From positions 52,782 through 116,781 of the forward strand of contig NZ_FOSN01000012.1 in the NCBI RefSeq assembly GCF_900114285.1: 64,000 nt of DNA, given 5' to 3'. A program made the translations under genes and the position numbers. Below, piece by piece: positions 55,552 to 64,000 of this stretch. The stretch is from Methylocapsa palsarum. Lineage in GTDB: Bacteria; Pseudomonadota; Alphaproteobacteria; Rhizobiales; Beijerinckiaceae. Within the stretch, counting starts at the first letter, position 1. Each line of letters opens with the position of its first letter. A model generated the notes under the pieces. The model worked only from the letters and a program-made list of their open reading frames with translations, searched no databases and was not told the DNA's origin.

Positions 55552-55608
55552 CCTTCGCGCAAAAATCCTGCCTTCGCGCCAAATCCTGCCTTCGCGCCAA
55601 TCATCCTG
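55552..55608. repeat. Three-copy tandem repeat between rpoZ and rsh
   Basis: Three imperfect units of 18-20 bases: CCTTCGCGCAAAAATCCTG, CCTTCGCGCCAAATCCTG and CCTTCGCGCCAATCATCCTG. It lies in the 146-base gap between rpoZ and rsh. It may have arisen by slippage; a role in rsh translation or transcription is not shown. Confidence 0.8.
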
Positions 55609-55642
55609 ACTGGCGCCGGACGCTTGTCGTCCACGAACGTCC

Positions 55643-56038
55643 TCAGTCGCCGTCGTCTTCCGCCGCGTCAGGGGGCACAAGCCCTTCGAGGCCGCGCAGC
55701 AGATCCTCTTCCGTCATGCGATCGAACTGAACGTCGCCCAGGGCATCGCCGCGGGCTTCTTCCGAAACGGAGGCGAGAGCGGGAACGGCTTCGGCCTCGG
55801 GCTCGTCGACTTCGACATGTTTCTGCAGGGACTGGATGAAATCCTCTTGGAGATCTTCCGGCGTCAAAGTCGAGTCGGCGATTTCGCGCAAGGACACGAC
55901 GGGATTCTTGTCATTATCCCGGTCGACGGTGAGCGGAGAGCCGGCGGCGATCATGCGCGCCCGATGGCTCGCGAGCAGCACGAGTTCAAAGCGGTTTTCG
56001 ACCTTATCGATACAATCTTCTACGGTGACGCGGGCCAT
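55643..56038 (-). CDS. rpoZ: RNA polymerase omega subunit
   Basis: 131 residues from ATG 56038; an ATG three codons upstream is the alternative. [20 protein letters not shown] opens the fold, then [20 protein letters not shown] and [15 protein letters not shown]. The longer acidic C-terminus is typical of alphaproteobacteria. Omega helps assemble and stabilise RNA polymerase and mediates ppGpp effects; it precedes rsh, the usual order. Confidence 0.95.
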   Translation of the reverse strand: MARVTVEDCIDKVENRFELVLLASHRARMIAAGSPLTVDRDNDKNPVVSLREIADSTLTPEDLQEDFIQSLQKHVEVDEPEAEAVPALASVSEEARGDALGDVQFDRMTEEDLLRGLEGLVPPDAAEDDGD

Positions 56039-56437
56039 TCTGCGCACGCTCCTTGCGAGGGAAACTTTCGGGAGGTTGACCGTCCATGTATATGGGTTTC
56101 GCCATCGCTGGCAAGGGCCGGGCGAAGAAACCGATAATCGCTTGACGCAATTGAGGCGAAATAAATTTCGTTCAACCCTTAGCTTCGCCTTGATGTCTTC
56201 ACTTTTAGATTGATAAACTCAATTTTTACGACGTGGCGTCGGAGAGATCGTTCTTGACGGCGGATAGGGCTAAGACCACATAGAACGTGGTTTGGACCGC
56301 CGTTCCGGCCGCCGCTATATCGATAAACTTAAGTACGGTATGCGTGTTCCTTCGTTTCTTGCCCTGGAATTCCGGCCGTTTGCGGCCCGAGCAATCGGGC
56401 GGCGACCGGGCCAGCGCAAAACTTTAAGAGATATTTA
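56039..56437 (+). other. Intergenic region between rpoZ and the NYN gene
   Basis: About 400 bases between divergent genes. AT-rich at 56155-56235. It must hold both promoters. I looked for tmRNA-like pieces, sometimes found in this neighbourhood, and saw none. Confidence 0.4.
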
Positions 56438-57055
56438 ATGGCTGACCAAGAGCGGATTGCGCTGTTTATCGATGGCGCTAACTTGTACGCAACGGCGAAA
56501 TCGCTGGGATTTGACATCGATTACAAGCGTCTGCTGAAAGAATTTCAGAGCAGAGGCAAGCTGATTCGCGCGTTTTACTACACCGCTCTTGTGGAAGATC
56601 AGGAATATTCTTCTATCCGCCCGCTCGTGGACTGGCTAGATTACAATGGTTATTCCGTTGTCACCAAGCCAACCAAGGAGTTCGTTGATTCGCTTGGACG
56701 GCGCAAGGTCAAAGGGAATATGGACATCGAACTCGCGGTCGACGCGATGGAGATGGCGGAACATCTCGACCATATCGTCCTTTTTTCAGGCGACGGCGAT
56801 TTTCGCTCGCTCGTCGAGGCGGTTCAGCGCAAGGGCGTCCGGGTGTCGGTGGTTTCGACCAACGCCACGCAGCCCGCCATGGTTGCAGACGAGTTGCGGC
56901 GGCAGGCCGACGAATTCATCGACATCATTCATCTCGCGGCCAAAATCGGGCGCGATTCCGGCGAACGGGCGGAACGTGCGCCGAGGGCGCAGGACAGGCG
57001 CCTTGCGCCGGCCGGCCACCTCGACCCGGCCTTGACCGATGATCGGCTGGATTGA
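56438..57055 (+). CDS. NYN-domain (LabA/DUF88-like) protein
   Basis: 205 residues. IALFIDGANLYATAKSLGFD near residue 7 has the first catalytic Asp; KGNMDIELAVDAMEMAEHLD and HIVLFSGDGDFRSLVEAVQR near 95-128 the others, as in PIN-like NYN RNases. The C-terminal 35 residues are charged. It probably acts on RNA in the cytosol. It overlaps the following uracil-DNA glycosylase gene by four bases, so they are translated together. It lies divergently from rpoZ. Confidence 0.88.
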   Translation: MADQERIALFIDGANLYATAKSLGFDIDYKRLLKEFQSRGKLIRAFYYTALVEDQEYSSIRPLVDWLDYNGYSVVTKPTKEFVDSLGRRKVKGNMDIELAVDAMEMAEHLDHIVLFSGDGDFRSLVEAVQRKGVRVSVVSTNATQPAMVADELRRQADEFIDIIHLAAKIGRDSGERAERAPRAQDRRLAPAGHLDPALTDDRLD

Positions 57056-57774
57056 ACCGGACGCAAGCCAGTCCCGCCCGTGGGGCTGAGCGTGATTCCT
57101 CCGAACCTGGCGTTGATTGCCTGCTGTGCCCGCGTCTCGTCGAATTGCGGGCGGCAAATCGGGCCGCCGAACCTGAATGGCATAATGCGCCGGTGCCAAA
57201 TTTCGGGCGGCGGCGCTCCCGCCTGCTGATCGTCGGGCTCGCCCCGGGTCAGCGTGGCGCAAACCGGACGGGCCGCCCCTTCACCGGCGATTTCGCGGGC
57301 GATCTTCTTTACGAGACGCTGCTTGCTTATGGGTTCGCCAAGGGGCGCTACGAAGCCCGCGCGGACGACAATCTGCGGTTGAACGACTGCGTCATCACCA
57401 ATGCGGTTCGTTGCGTGCCACCGCAGAACAAGCCGACTCCGCAGGAAATTAGCACTTGCCGCAGATTTCTGCGGGCGAGCATCGACTCACTGCCTGATCT
57501 CGTAGCGATCGTGGCTCTCGGTCGGGTCGCGCATGAGTCCGTCCTCCGCGCGCTTGGCCTGAAACTCGCCGGTTTTCCGTTCGCGCACGGCGCCGAACAT
57601 GTCTTGACGGATTCGGTCATGGACCGGCCGCGTTCCGCTTTGTCGCTTTTCGACAGCTACCATTGCTCGCGCTACAACACGAACACGGGCGTCCTGACGC
57701 CGCAGATGTTTCGCGCGGTGTTCGCCAGCCTGCGCGAAAAGCTGGACCGCTCGAGCATATTCCGATCGGAGTGA
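57052..57774 (+). CDS. Uracil-DNA glycosylase, family 5 (UDGb)
   Basis: 240 residues from TTG 57052, overlapping the NYN stop. CLLCPRL and CVITNAVRC...STC supply the four-Cys iron-sulfur cluster; LLIVGLAPGQRGANRTGRPF is motif 1 of the group and DSYHCSRYNTNTGVLT near 200 the second motif specific to UDGb. It removes uracil and other deaminated bases. The last residues (SIFRSE) and TGA stop are encoded by repeat copy G, so the native C-terminus was replaced. Confidence 0.9.
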   Translation: MNRTQASPARGAERDSSEPGVDCLLCPRLVELRAANRAAEPEWHNAPVPNFGRRRSRLLIVGLAPGQRGANRTGRPFTGDFAGDLLYETLLAYGFAKGRYEARADDNLRLNDCVITNAVRCVPPQNKPTPQEISTCRRFLRASIDSLPDLVAIVALGRVAHESVLRALGLKLAGFPFAHGAEHVLTDSVMDRPRSALSLFDSYHCSRYNTNTGVLTPQMFRAVFASLREKLDRSSIFRSE

Positions 57775-57865
57775 ATCAATCCGATCGAGAAGACTATGCT
57801 CAAGCTTTTGACTCTTGAGCGATTTCTGATCGATCGCATGATTCTATGCGATCGGATAGGCGCTT
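57753..57865 (-). repeat. Dispersed palindromic element, copy G
   Basis: A copy of about 113 bp beginning GAGCATATTCCGATCGG and ending CGATCGGATAGGCGCTT. Left flank is TC, right TA, so the TA duplication is not intact. The UDG gene reads 22 bases into it and stops there. Internal blocks are shared with A. Confidence 0.85.
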
Positions 57866-57887
57866 TATAGATCGCCGAGCGGGCCCT

Positions 57888-58262
57888 TTACTGGGCCGGC
57901 TTGCAGACGAGTCTCGTAAACCGTCCGTCCTTGTGGATCAGGAACAGATCGCCGCTGAAGTTGAAATATTCGCCGGTGAGTCGATCGGCCGAGAATTTCA
58001 ACTGATAGGCATTGTTCGAGACGATTTTCGCCTTCGCTGGCTTGTCCGAACCGGGCAGGCCGATCGCGAGAGGCTTGCCGTCTTCCTTCTTGAAGGTGAC
58101 GGTTTCAACGGTGGGAAACGGGTCGCCCTCCTTGGCGTAACTGTTGCCGCTGCAGACAAGGTTGAGATTGGCCGCGATCGCGCCCGACGTCGCAAGCGGG
58201 GCGAAGGCCAGGCCCGCCGCAAGACCGATCCGCTTCGCGCAGGAACCCTTATGAAGTTTCAT
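57888..58262 (-). CDS. Hypothetical exported protein
   Basis: 124 residues from ATG 58262 (GGA eight bases upstream); the ATG nine bases earlier is less likely. The start KRIGLAAGLAFAPLATSGAIA is a signal peptide. The mature part (NLNLVCSGNSYAKEG to VCKPAQ) has two Cys, one near each end, that could bond, and mixed beta-strand-like segments. No family is recognised. It ends 22 bases beyond repeat copy G. Confidence 0.6.
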   Translation of the reverse strand: MKLHKGSCAKRIGLAAGLAFAPLATSGAIAANLNLVCSGNSYAKEGDPFPTVETVTFKKEDGKPLAIGLPGSDKPAKAKIVSNNAYQLKFSADRLTGEYFNFSGDLFLIHKDGRFTRLVCKPAQ

Positions 58263-58337
58263 GTTGATCATCCAAGCAGGAGGACGCGCCGTCGCGCGCT
58301 AATTCTCCTTAACTGAATTGACGATAGCGGCAAACCT

Positions 58338-59864
58338 TTAACGTTTCGGTTCGCGGGCTTCGCCAATTGCCTGCCGGATGGGGTGGGTCATGGCCTCGAG
58401 CCCCAGCAATTCGTCGAGGCGCGCCTCGGACAGCAATCCCTCCTCCAGAACGATATCCTTCACGCGGCGGCCTTCGACAAGCGCGCGGCGGGCCACATGC
58501 GAACACATCTCATGGCCAAGGACCGGCGCGAGCGCGGTTACGAGCCCGACGCTGTTTTCAACGAGGCTAAGGCAACGCGCGCGATCGGCCTCGATTCCGG
58601 CGACGCAGCGCAGCGTCAGGGTTTCGACCGCGGCCGTCAACGTCCGAATCGAGGTCAGGATGCAATATCCGATGGTCGGCTCGAACGCATTCAGTTGTAG
58701 TTGACCGCCCTCCGCGCACATCGTGACGGTGAGGTCATGACCGATCACGAGGTAGGCGACCTGGCTCACGACTTCCGGAATGACAGGATTGACCTTGCCC
58801 GGCATGATCGACGATCCCGCCTGAACCGCCGGCAGGCGGATTTCGCCAAAACCCGCGCGCGGCCCGGACGAGAGCAGGCGAAGATCGTTACAGATCTTGG
58901 AAAGTTTCACCGCGACCCGCTTCAACACGCCTGAAAACAGGACGAAGGCGCCCATATCCGACGTCGCTTCGATGAGATTTGCGGCGAGCGCCAGCGGCTG
59001 ACCGGACAGGCGCGCGAGTTCGGCCACCGCGAGCGAGGCGTAGCGCGGGTCGGTGTTGATGCCGGTTCCGATCGCCGTCGCGCCGAGATTGATTTCGCAA
59101 AAGAGCGAGGCCGCTTCGAGCAGGCGGTCGATGTCCTCGTTGATCGTCGCCTGAAACGCGTCGAATTCCTGGCCGAGCGTCATCGGCACCGCGTCCTGCA
59201 ATTGCGTGCGCCCGATTTTCAGAACGTCGCTGAATTCGACCGCCTTCTCCTTGAACGCAAAAGCGAGATCCTTCAGGGCGCGGACAAGCGGGACGGTTGC
59301 GAAAATGACCGCCAGCCTCAAGGCGGTGGGATAGGCGTCGTTGGTCGATTGGGCCATGTTGACGTCGTCGATCGGGTTCAAGCTGGCGTAATCGCCGCGC
59401 GGCAGCCCCATGAATTCAAGCGCGACGTTGGCGACGACCTCATTCGCGTTCATATTGGTCGAGGTTCCCGCGCCGCCCTGGACCGCATCGACGACGAATT
59501 GGCCTAGGAAACGCTTGTCGGCGGCGATGAGGTCGCAGGCCTGGTTGATGGCCTTGGCTTTGGCCTCGGACAAATGTCCGAGCCGCCGGTTGGCGCGTGC
59601 GGCGGCCTGCTTGACCATGACGAGGGCGCGCACGAATTCGGGAAAATGCCCGACCGGAACGCCGGTGATCGGGAAATTCTCGACGGCCCGCAGCGTGTGG
59701 ATGCCCCAATACGCCTCGCTCGGGATCTCCGCCTCGCCCAAAAGATCGTGCTCCGTCCGGGTTCTCACGACCTGCAAATCGTTGGGGCGGCTGGCTGCGA
59801 GCGCCGCCAGGGACGAACGGGCGTCGCTGAACGGCGCGAGCGCATCCGCGCTATTGTCCATCAT
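58338..59864 (-). CDS. aspA: Aspartate ammonia-lyase
   Basis: 508 residues from ATG 59864, with AAGG eight bases upstream; one codon later is also ATG. It converts aspartate to fumarate and ammonia. EHDLLGEAEIPSEAYWGIHT starts the fold; VQGGAGTSTNMNANEVVANV, GRTQLQDAVPMTLGQEF and the signature GSSIMPGKVNPVIPEV are in place. The N-terminus of about 37 residues is longer than in E. coli. Confidence 0.93.
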   Translation of the reverse strand: MMDNSADALAPFSDARSSLAALAASRPNDLQVVRTRTEHDLLGEAEIPSEAYWGIHTLRAVENFPITGVPVGHFPEFVRALVMVKQAAARANRRLGHLSEAKAKAINQACDLIAADKRFLGQFVVDAVQGGAGTSTNMNANEVVANVALEFMGLPRGDYASLNPIDDVNMAQSTNDAYPTALRLAVIFATVPLVRALKDLAFAFKEKAVEFSDVLKIGRTQLQDAVPMTLGQEFDAFQATINEDIDRLLEAASLFCEINLGATAIGTGINTDPRYASLAVAELARLSGQPLALAANLIEATSDMGAFVLFSGVLKRVAVKLSKICNDLRLLSSGPRAGFGEIRLPAVQAGSSIMPGKVNPVIPEVVSQVAYLVIGHDLTVTMCAEGGQLQLNAFEPTIGYCILTSIRTLTAAVETLTLRCVAGIEADRARCLSLVENSVGLVTALAPVLGHEMCSHVARRALVEGRRVKDIVLEEGLLSEARLDELLGLEAMTHPIRQAIGEAREPKR

Positions 59865-60110
59865 TGGGATAACCTTTCGGATGCAATTCAAGTTCGTGCG
59901 AAACGAAACTGAACCTTAATTGAAACTGAAACGTGAATGAGAAAGAACGCCATCCAAGGCGCCCGCAAGGATGATGGACGCGAAAGATCGTCAGGAAAAG
60001 CCTCACGCAAAGGGCGCGAGCCCTCAGAAGATGAGGTAAGACCAACATTGCGGACTTCAATATGCCGCGTCGTCCGCTCTTTACCGGCCGGCCAGGGAGG
60101 ACAACGTTCC

Positions 60111-60908
60111 ATGCGCAGCAAAAAACGAAGCAGCAGGCTCGCCTCGGCGGTTTTCGCATTGGCGTTCGCGGCGCCGGTCTGCGCTCAGGACATGATGCGG
60201 AATGTCGATCTCTCCGGGCCGCAATTCACCCGGGCGGAGATGACGCGCGAGGAGGTTGCGGCAGGAGCCGATGCGGCGCGGAAGCGCGGAACGCCGGCCG
60301 ATTTCTCCGGCAAAAGCCTCAATGGCCTTGACCTTTCGGGTCTCGACCTCAATGGCGTGAATTTTCGTGCCGCCCGTATGAACAAGGCGAAGCTCGTTGG
60401 CGCGAAGCTGGACGGCGCGGTTCTGGATCAGGTCTGGGCCATGGCGTCGGATTTTTCTGGCGCCAGTCTCAAGGGAGCCGCTTTGTTCGCCAGCCAGATG
60501 CAGGACGCGAAATTCGACGGAGCCGATCTGACGGGCGCGCGAATCACGGCCGATTTTTCCCGGTCCAGCTTTCATAAGGCGAAATTCAAGGACGCGAATC
60601 TTTCCGCCGACATGAAGAACCAGTCGATGGGGCTGATGCGGGGGGTTCTGAAGTCGGCTGACGCCCGGGACGCGGATTTCGAAGGCGCCAATATGGCGCA
60701 AACGGACCTTCAATTCGCGAATTTTTCCGGCGCGAACTTTACCGGCGCCTCGCTCATGGGCGCTGACGCCGGCGGGGCGGATTTTCGCGGCGCGGCGCTC
60801 GGCGGCGCGAACCTCGATGATCTGGACGTGACCTCGGCCCGGATCGATCTGGCGCAGGAGAAGGCGTTGGCGCGGGCGAAAAATGCGTCGCGCGCCTTCC
60901 GGGAATGA
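60111..60908 (+). CDS. Pentapeptide-repeat protein, exported
   Basis: 265 residues from ATG 60111 with GGAGG ten bases upstream; an upstream ATG at 59937 is not preferred because a signal peptide starts here (RLASAVFALAFAAPVCAQD). From about residue 65 on the protein is a run of A(D/N)Lxx-type repeats (for example FSGKSLNGLDLSGLDLNG and LQFANFSGANFTGASLMGAD) that fold as a right-handed beta helix. Such proteins bind or mimic DNA or act as scaffolds; the role is unknown. It is transcribed toward the tex gene. Confidence 0.82.
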   Translation: MRSKKRSSRLASAVFALAFAAPVCAQDMMRNVDLSGPQFTRAEMTREEVAAGADAARKRGTPADFSGKSLNGLDLSGLDLNGVNFRAARMNKAKLVGAKLDGAVLDQVWAMASDFSGASLKGAALFASQMQDAKFDGADLTGARITADFSRSSFHKAKFKDANLSADMKNQSMGLMRGVLKSADARDADFEGANMAQTDLQFANFSGANFTGASLMGADAGGADFRGAALGGANLDDLDVTSARIDLAQEKALARAKNASRAFRE

Positions 60909-60938
60909 AAGACGCCGGACAAACGACGCGGGTTTTCC

Positions 60939-63269
60939 TTACTTGCGTCGCAACGCATCGCTCAACGCGGCGCCGAGCGCGCCCTGCGGTTGTGCGTGAC
61001 TTTGCGTTTTCGGGCGCGCGGACGGCGCGCTGCGGTTTTCGGGCGGGTTCGTTGACGAACGCTCTCCCTGCGCGGCGTCCTTGCGCATCGACAGCGCGAT
61101 CCGCTTGCGTTTGAGATCGACCTCGACCACCCGCACCTTGACGACGTCGCCGGCCTTGACGACGTCGCCCGGATCCTTGACGAAACGATCCGCAAGCTGG
61201 GACACATGGACGAGGCCGTCCTGATGCACGCCGATGTCGACGAAGGCGCCGAAATTCGCGACATTGGTGACGGTTCCCTCGAGCATCATCCCGGGCTTCA
61301 GGTCCTTGATGTCGTCGACGCCTTCCGCGAAGGCGGCGGTCTTGAATTGCGGACGCGGATCGCGGCCCGGTTTTTCCAGTTCAGCCAGGATGTCGCGCAC
61401 GGTTGGAAGGCCGAATTTCTCGTCGATGAAACGAGCCGGATCGAGCGACTTCAAAATTGCGGAATCGCCCATCAGCGAGCGCAGGTCGCGTCCGCAGGCC
61501 GCGACGATCTTGCGGGCGATCCCATAGGCTTCCGGATGAACCGAGGACGCGTCGAGCGGTTCGGTCCCATTCGTGATCCGCAAGAACCCGGCGCAGAGTT
61601 CGAACGCGCGGGGTCCAAGCCGCGGCACCAGCAGAATATCGCGCCTCGAAGCAAAAGCGCCGCCGCTTTCGCGCCTCGTCACGATCGCGTCCGCGAGAGC
61701 GGCGCTGAGACCCGACACCCGGGACAGAAGCGAAGCCGAGGCCGTATTGAGATCGACCCCGACAGCGTTCACGGCGTCCTCGACAACGGCGTCGAGCGCG
61801 CGCGCCAGCTTCGCCTGATTGACGTCATGCTGATATTGACCGACGCCGATGGCCTTCGGGTCGATCTTCACGAGTTCCGCGAGCGGATCCTGCAGCCTGC
61901 GAGCAATCGAGACCGCCCCGCGTAACGACACGTCGAGGCCGGGCATCTCGGCCGCAGCGCCGGCGGACGCAGAATAGACCGACGCGCCGGCTTCGCTCAC
62001 GACGACCTTGGCCGGTTTGGAGCCGGGCAGGGCGGCGATGACCTCGGCGGCGAGGCGGTCGGTTTCGCGGCTCGCCGTCCCGTTGCCGATCGCGATCAGT
62101 TCGACGCCATGGGCCGTAATCAGGCGAACGAGTGCCCTCGACGCGCCCGCGACGTCGTTGCGCGGCTGGAACGGATAGACCGTGGCAGTCTCCAGGATTT
62201 TTCCCGTCGCGTCGACGACGGCGACCTTCACGCCGGTCCGTATGCCCGGATCAAGCCCCATGGTCGGGCGCGCGCCGGCAGGCGCCGCGAGCAGAAGATC
62301 CTTGAGGTTGCGGGCGAAGACGTGAATCGCCTCCGCCTCCGCCCGTTCACGCAGTTCGTTCATCAGATCGAGCGAGAGATGCGCTGAAATCTTCGCGCGC
62401 CAGGCGAAACGGACGGCGTCAAGCAGAAAGGCGTCCGCTGGCCCGGCGGCTGCGCCCGGAGCGGGCAGGGCGACGGTGTAGGCCTCTGCGATCATGATTT
62501 CTGCCGGCTTGACTGGTCCGGGGCTTTCCGCGTCGGCCTCGATCTCGAGGGTCAGCACGCCCTCGTTGCGCCCGCGCAGCATGGCGAGCGCGCGGTGGCC
62601 GGGCGCGTTCGCCCAGCGTTCGCAATGATCGAAATAATCGGCGAACTTAGCGCCGGAATCTTCCTTGCCGGCGACGACGCGGGCGCGCAGCGTGGCGTTT
62701 GATTTGAGGTAGGCGCGCAGCCGCCCGATGAGGTCGGCGTTTTCCAGGAAGGTCTCGGCGAGAATATCCCGCGCGCCGTCGAGCGCCGCCTTGGCGTCGA
62801 CGACCGCCTCCGAGAGAAAGTTCTGCGCGAGGAGTGCGGGATCGCGCGTGCGGTCGTCGAGAATTTGGGCGGCGAGCGGCCCAAGCCCGCGCTCGCGGGC
62901 GATTTCGGCCTTGCTGCGCCGCTTCGGGCGGAACGGGAGATAGATGTCCTCCAGTTCGGCCTTGGTCGCCGCGCCGAGGATTTTCGTCTCGAGCGCTTCA
63001 GTCGATTTTCCCTGGCCGCGCACCGATTCGAGAATCGCGAGGCGGCGCGCCTCGAGTTCGCGCAGATAGGACAGACGTTCTTCGAGATCGCGCAGCTGCG
63101 AATCATCGAGGCCTCCGGTCGCCTCCTTGCGATAACGGGCGATGAAGGGAACGGTCGCGCCTTCGTCAAGCAGGGCGGCGGCGGCGTTGACCTGCTCGGG
63201 CCGCGCCTTGATCTCGGCGGCGATGGTTTTGATGATGCGCGAGTCGGCGTCGGCGACAGCTTGGGCCAT
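60939..63269 (-). CDS. tex: Transcription accessory protein Tex
   Basis: 776 residues from ATG 63269 (GGAGACAGG upstream). The N-terminal DNA/RNA-binding fold includes [20 protein letters not shown]; a YqgF-like core has [20 protein letters not shown] near 325; HhH repeats [18 protein letters not shown] near 505; the C-terminal S1 domain [20 protein letters not shown] near 645. Tex is a conserved nucleic-acid-binding factor of transcription. It converges on the pentapeptide-repeat gene. Confidence 0.94.
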   Translation of the reverse strand: MAQAVADADSRIIKTIAAEIKARPEQVNAAAALLDEGATVPFIARYRKEATGGLDDSQLRDLEERLSYLRELEARRLAILESVRGQGKSTEALETKILGAATKAELEDIYLPFRPKRRSKAEIARERGLGPLAAQILDDRTRDPALLAQNFLSEAVVDAKAALDGARDILAETFLENADLIGRLRAYLKSNATLRARVVAGKEDSGAKFADYFDHCERWANAPGHRALAMLRGRNEGVLTLEIEADAESPGPVKPAEIMIAEAYTVALPAPGAAAGPADAFLLDAVRFAWRAKISAHLSLDLMNELRERAEAEAIHVFARNLKDLLLAAPAGARPTMGLDPGIRTGVKVAVVDATGKILETATVYPFQPRNDVAGASRALVRLITAHGVELIAIGNGTASRETDRLAAEVIAALPGSKPAKVVVSEAGASVYSASAGAAAEMPGLDVSLRGAVSIARRLQDPLAELVKIDPKAIGVGQYQHDVNQAKLARALDAVVEDAVNAVGVDLNTASASLLSRVSGLSAALADAIVTRRESGGAFASRRDILLVPRLGPRAFELCAGFLRITNGTEPLDASSVHPEAYGIARKIVAACGRDLRSLMGDSAILKSLDPARFIDEKFGLPTVRDILAELEKPGRDPRPQFKTAAFAEGVDDIKDLKPGMMLEGTVTNVANFGAFVDIGVHQDGLVHVSQLADRFVKDPGDVVKAGDVVKVRVVEVDLKRKRIALSMRKDAAQGERSSTNPPENRSAPSARPKTQSHAQPQGALGAALSDALRRK

Positions 63270-63353
63270 GTCCTGTCTCCATGGTTCGTGCGGGGCGCGG
63301 ACCATAAGCGAGGCCGCCGGCGATTCCAACCGGGGCTCCCGGGTTTTGCCCGC

Positions 63354-63381
63354 TTGCGCTCGCCCCGCGTCTCACTATAGT
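63354..63381 (+). promoter_or_regulatory. Putative promoter of tRNA-Ser
   Basis: TTGCGC (63354-63359) and TATAGT (63376-63381) with 16 bases between resemble a sigma70 promoter about 90 bases before the mature tRNA. Between them and the tRNA, GCGGACGC/GCGTCCGC (63441-63459) forms a perfect eight-bp hairpin in the leader. Confidence 0.4.
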
Positions 63382-63473
63382 GCGCGCCATTCGCGACGCT
63401 GCGTCGCCGGACCTCAAGGTCCCGGGCGAACGGATCAAAGGCGGACGCTGCGCGTCCGCTCGGGCGAATCTCC

Positions 63474-63563
63474 GGAGGGGTGGCCGAGTGGTTGAAGGCG
63501 CACGCCTGGAAAGTGTGTATACGGGAAACCGTATCGCGGGTTCGAATCCCGCTCCCTCCGCCA
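63474..63563 (+). tRNA. tRNA-Ser (GGA)
   Basis: A 90-base class II tRNA with encoded CCA. Acceptor GGAGGGG pairs with CTCCCTCC-type end; anticodon loop CTGGAAA gives GGA; an extra arm (GTGTGTATACGGGAAACCGTATC) and T arm GCGGGTTCGAATCCCGC are present. All canonical serine features fit. A serine-recombinase-like gene starts to appear about 250 bases downstream. Confidence 0.96.
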
Positions 63564-63816
63564 TAAATTAAGTATTTGCTATGCAATTCCTTCACGGTGC
63601 TGGCGCGCTGGAATTTCGTAGCGAATTCCGGGGGTTTGCGGACCGCGCGTTGACGGTCCGAGCGCAGAGACGGCGCTTCGCCTGATCTTTGCCAACGGCG
63701 TCGTGGATTTCTCTCCGCGGGCTTTCAGGGGTTCACTCGTTCGCCAGCGAAACGGCGCTCAAAGCAGGCGATGCAATTGTGATCGTCTGAGGAGTTTCGG
63801 CGCCGCCGGGGTTTGG
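63564..63816 (+). other. Sequence between tRNA-Ser and the recombinase gene
   Basis: About 250 bases directly after the tRNA, starting TAAATTAAGTATTTG, then GC-rich. It could hold an integration site or terminator, but no attL/attR-type repeat of the tRNA 3' end can be tested, because the other end of any element lies outside the window. No gene is supported. Confidence 0.35.
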
Positions 63817-64000
63817 TCAGCGAATGCCGAGGAGGGCTCGCTGGTGCGCCCAGTCAGGCGACAGCCTTGCCGCAAAGCGCTTCAGGGTCTTGGCTGTCAG
63901 GTGCAGCGGCTGGCGGCCATTGACAAGGGCCGTGGTGATGTCCGGGGCGAGCCAGGGAAGCCGAAGCAGCGTGTAAAGATAGGCCGCCGACAGCTGCTCC
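63817..64000 (-). CDS. Site-specific serine recombinase-like protein, 3' end
   Basis: About 61 C-terminal codons up to a TGA at 63817-63819; the rest lies beyond the window. The sequence includes EQLSAAYLYTLLRLPWLAPD, then ITTALVNGRQPLHLTAKTLK and SPDWAHQRALLGIR. This matches the ending of alphaproteobacterial serine recombinases, where a LAPDIVEAIL-type segment with RQP and WxxQRxLLG follows the DNA-binding region. The catalytic part is not visible. Confidence 0.65.
   Translation of the reverse strand, partial: EQLSAAYLYTLLRLPWLAPDITTALVNGRQPLHLTAKTLKRFAARLSPDWAHQRALLGIR

Noticed and set aside
54045..55730. Long plus-strand open frame opposite rsh
   Set aside because: rsh is a clear multi-domain match; the opposite frame is only a GC-codon shadow.
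1..64000. CRISPR arrays, rRNA operons, complete prophages, riboswitches
   Set aside because: No regularly spaced repeats, rRNA sequence, phage structural genes or known riboswitch motifs were seen in the window.

Overview
The window looks like a chromosomal segment of a GC-rich alphaproteobacterium, most likely in the Hyphomicrobiales (Rhizobiales). Supporting points are the alphaproteobacterial block rpoZ - rsh - (ABC exporter) - pdxJ - acpS - lepB - rnc - era on the minus strand, a single bifunctional Rsh of about 736 residues, an Omp25/31-like beta-barrel protein and an alpha-type ROS/antioxidant and acetate-metabolism gene content. A family such as Beijerinckiaceae or Methylocystaceae is possible, but no diagnostic gene (methane, methanol or nitrogen metabolism) lies in the window, so genus-level placement is not supported.

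Layout. 1-12.5 kb: end of a dCTP deaminase gene, cytochrome b561, a short fabI-like remnant, a CoA-transferase pair and acetate kinase, then small DNA-binding-like proteins, GST, a phosphoesterase, a cyclic-nucleotide-binding protein, an M32 carboxypeptidase with a TetR regulator upstream, and a BCS1-like AAA ATPase. 12.7-17.5 kb: first surface-polysaccharide block (rfbC-rfbB-rfbA without rfbD, a WcaF-like acetyltransferase and a GT4 glycosyltransferase). 18-24.5 kb: smpB-dapA, a soluble lytic transglycosylase, a single-domain response regulator, an alpha/beta hydrolase, tRNA-Phe and an orphan Hsp20/GvpH-like protein. 24.6-25.9 kb is a gene-poor stretch. 26-36 kb: an outer-membrane protein, nitronate monooxygenase, MBL hydrolase, an aldo/keto reductase overlapping a 2OG-oxygenase-like gene, a second aldo/keto reductase lacking the usual catalytic lysine, a WcaI-like glycosyltransferase, a Wza-like export lipoprotein and a TetR regulator. 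36.7-40 kb: TSUP permease, quinone oxidoreductase, ArsC-family protein and ribosomal protein S4. 40.5-46.2 kb: third glycan block (two related CgeB-like glycosyltransferases, a flippase, GmhB, a GT9 enzyme and a decayed UDP-glucuronate decarboxylase end). 46.5-56 kb: gmk and the housekeeping block. 56.4-64 kb: NYN-domain protein with a family-5 uracil-DNA glycosylase, aspartase, a pentapeptide-repeat protein, Tex, tRNA-Ser(GGA), and the end of a serine-recombinase-like gene at the window edge.

The most striking unexplained structure is a dispersed palindromic element of about 44-113 bp, seen in seven copies (18.0, 28.1, 32.4, 33.9, 41.8, 50.0 and 57.75 kb). Its ends read GAGC...GCTC and, in the cleanest copies, are flanked by TA on both sides. 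Four neighbouring genes end in a TAG stop made from the flanking TA plus the first base of the element, two others run into the element and take their last residues and stop codon from it, and one copy sits in frame inside a gene remnant between duplicated TG dinucleotides. This fits a non-autonomous transposable element (MITE) with a 2-bp target duplication that can land in stop codons without altering the protein. A second notable signal is a perfect 10-bp inverted repeat that buries the ribosome binding site of rpsD.
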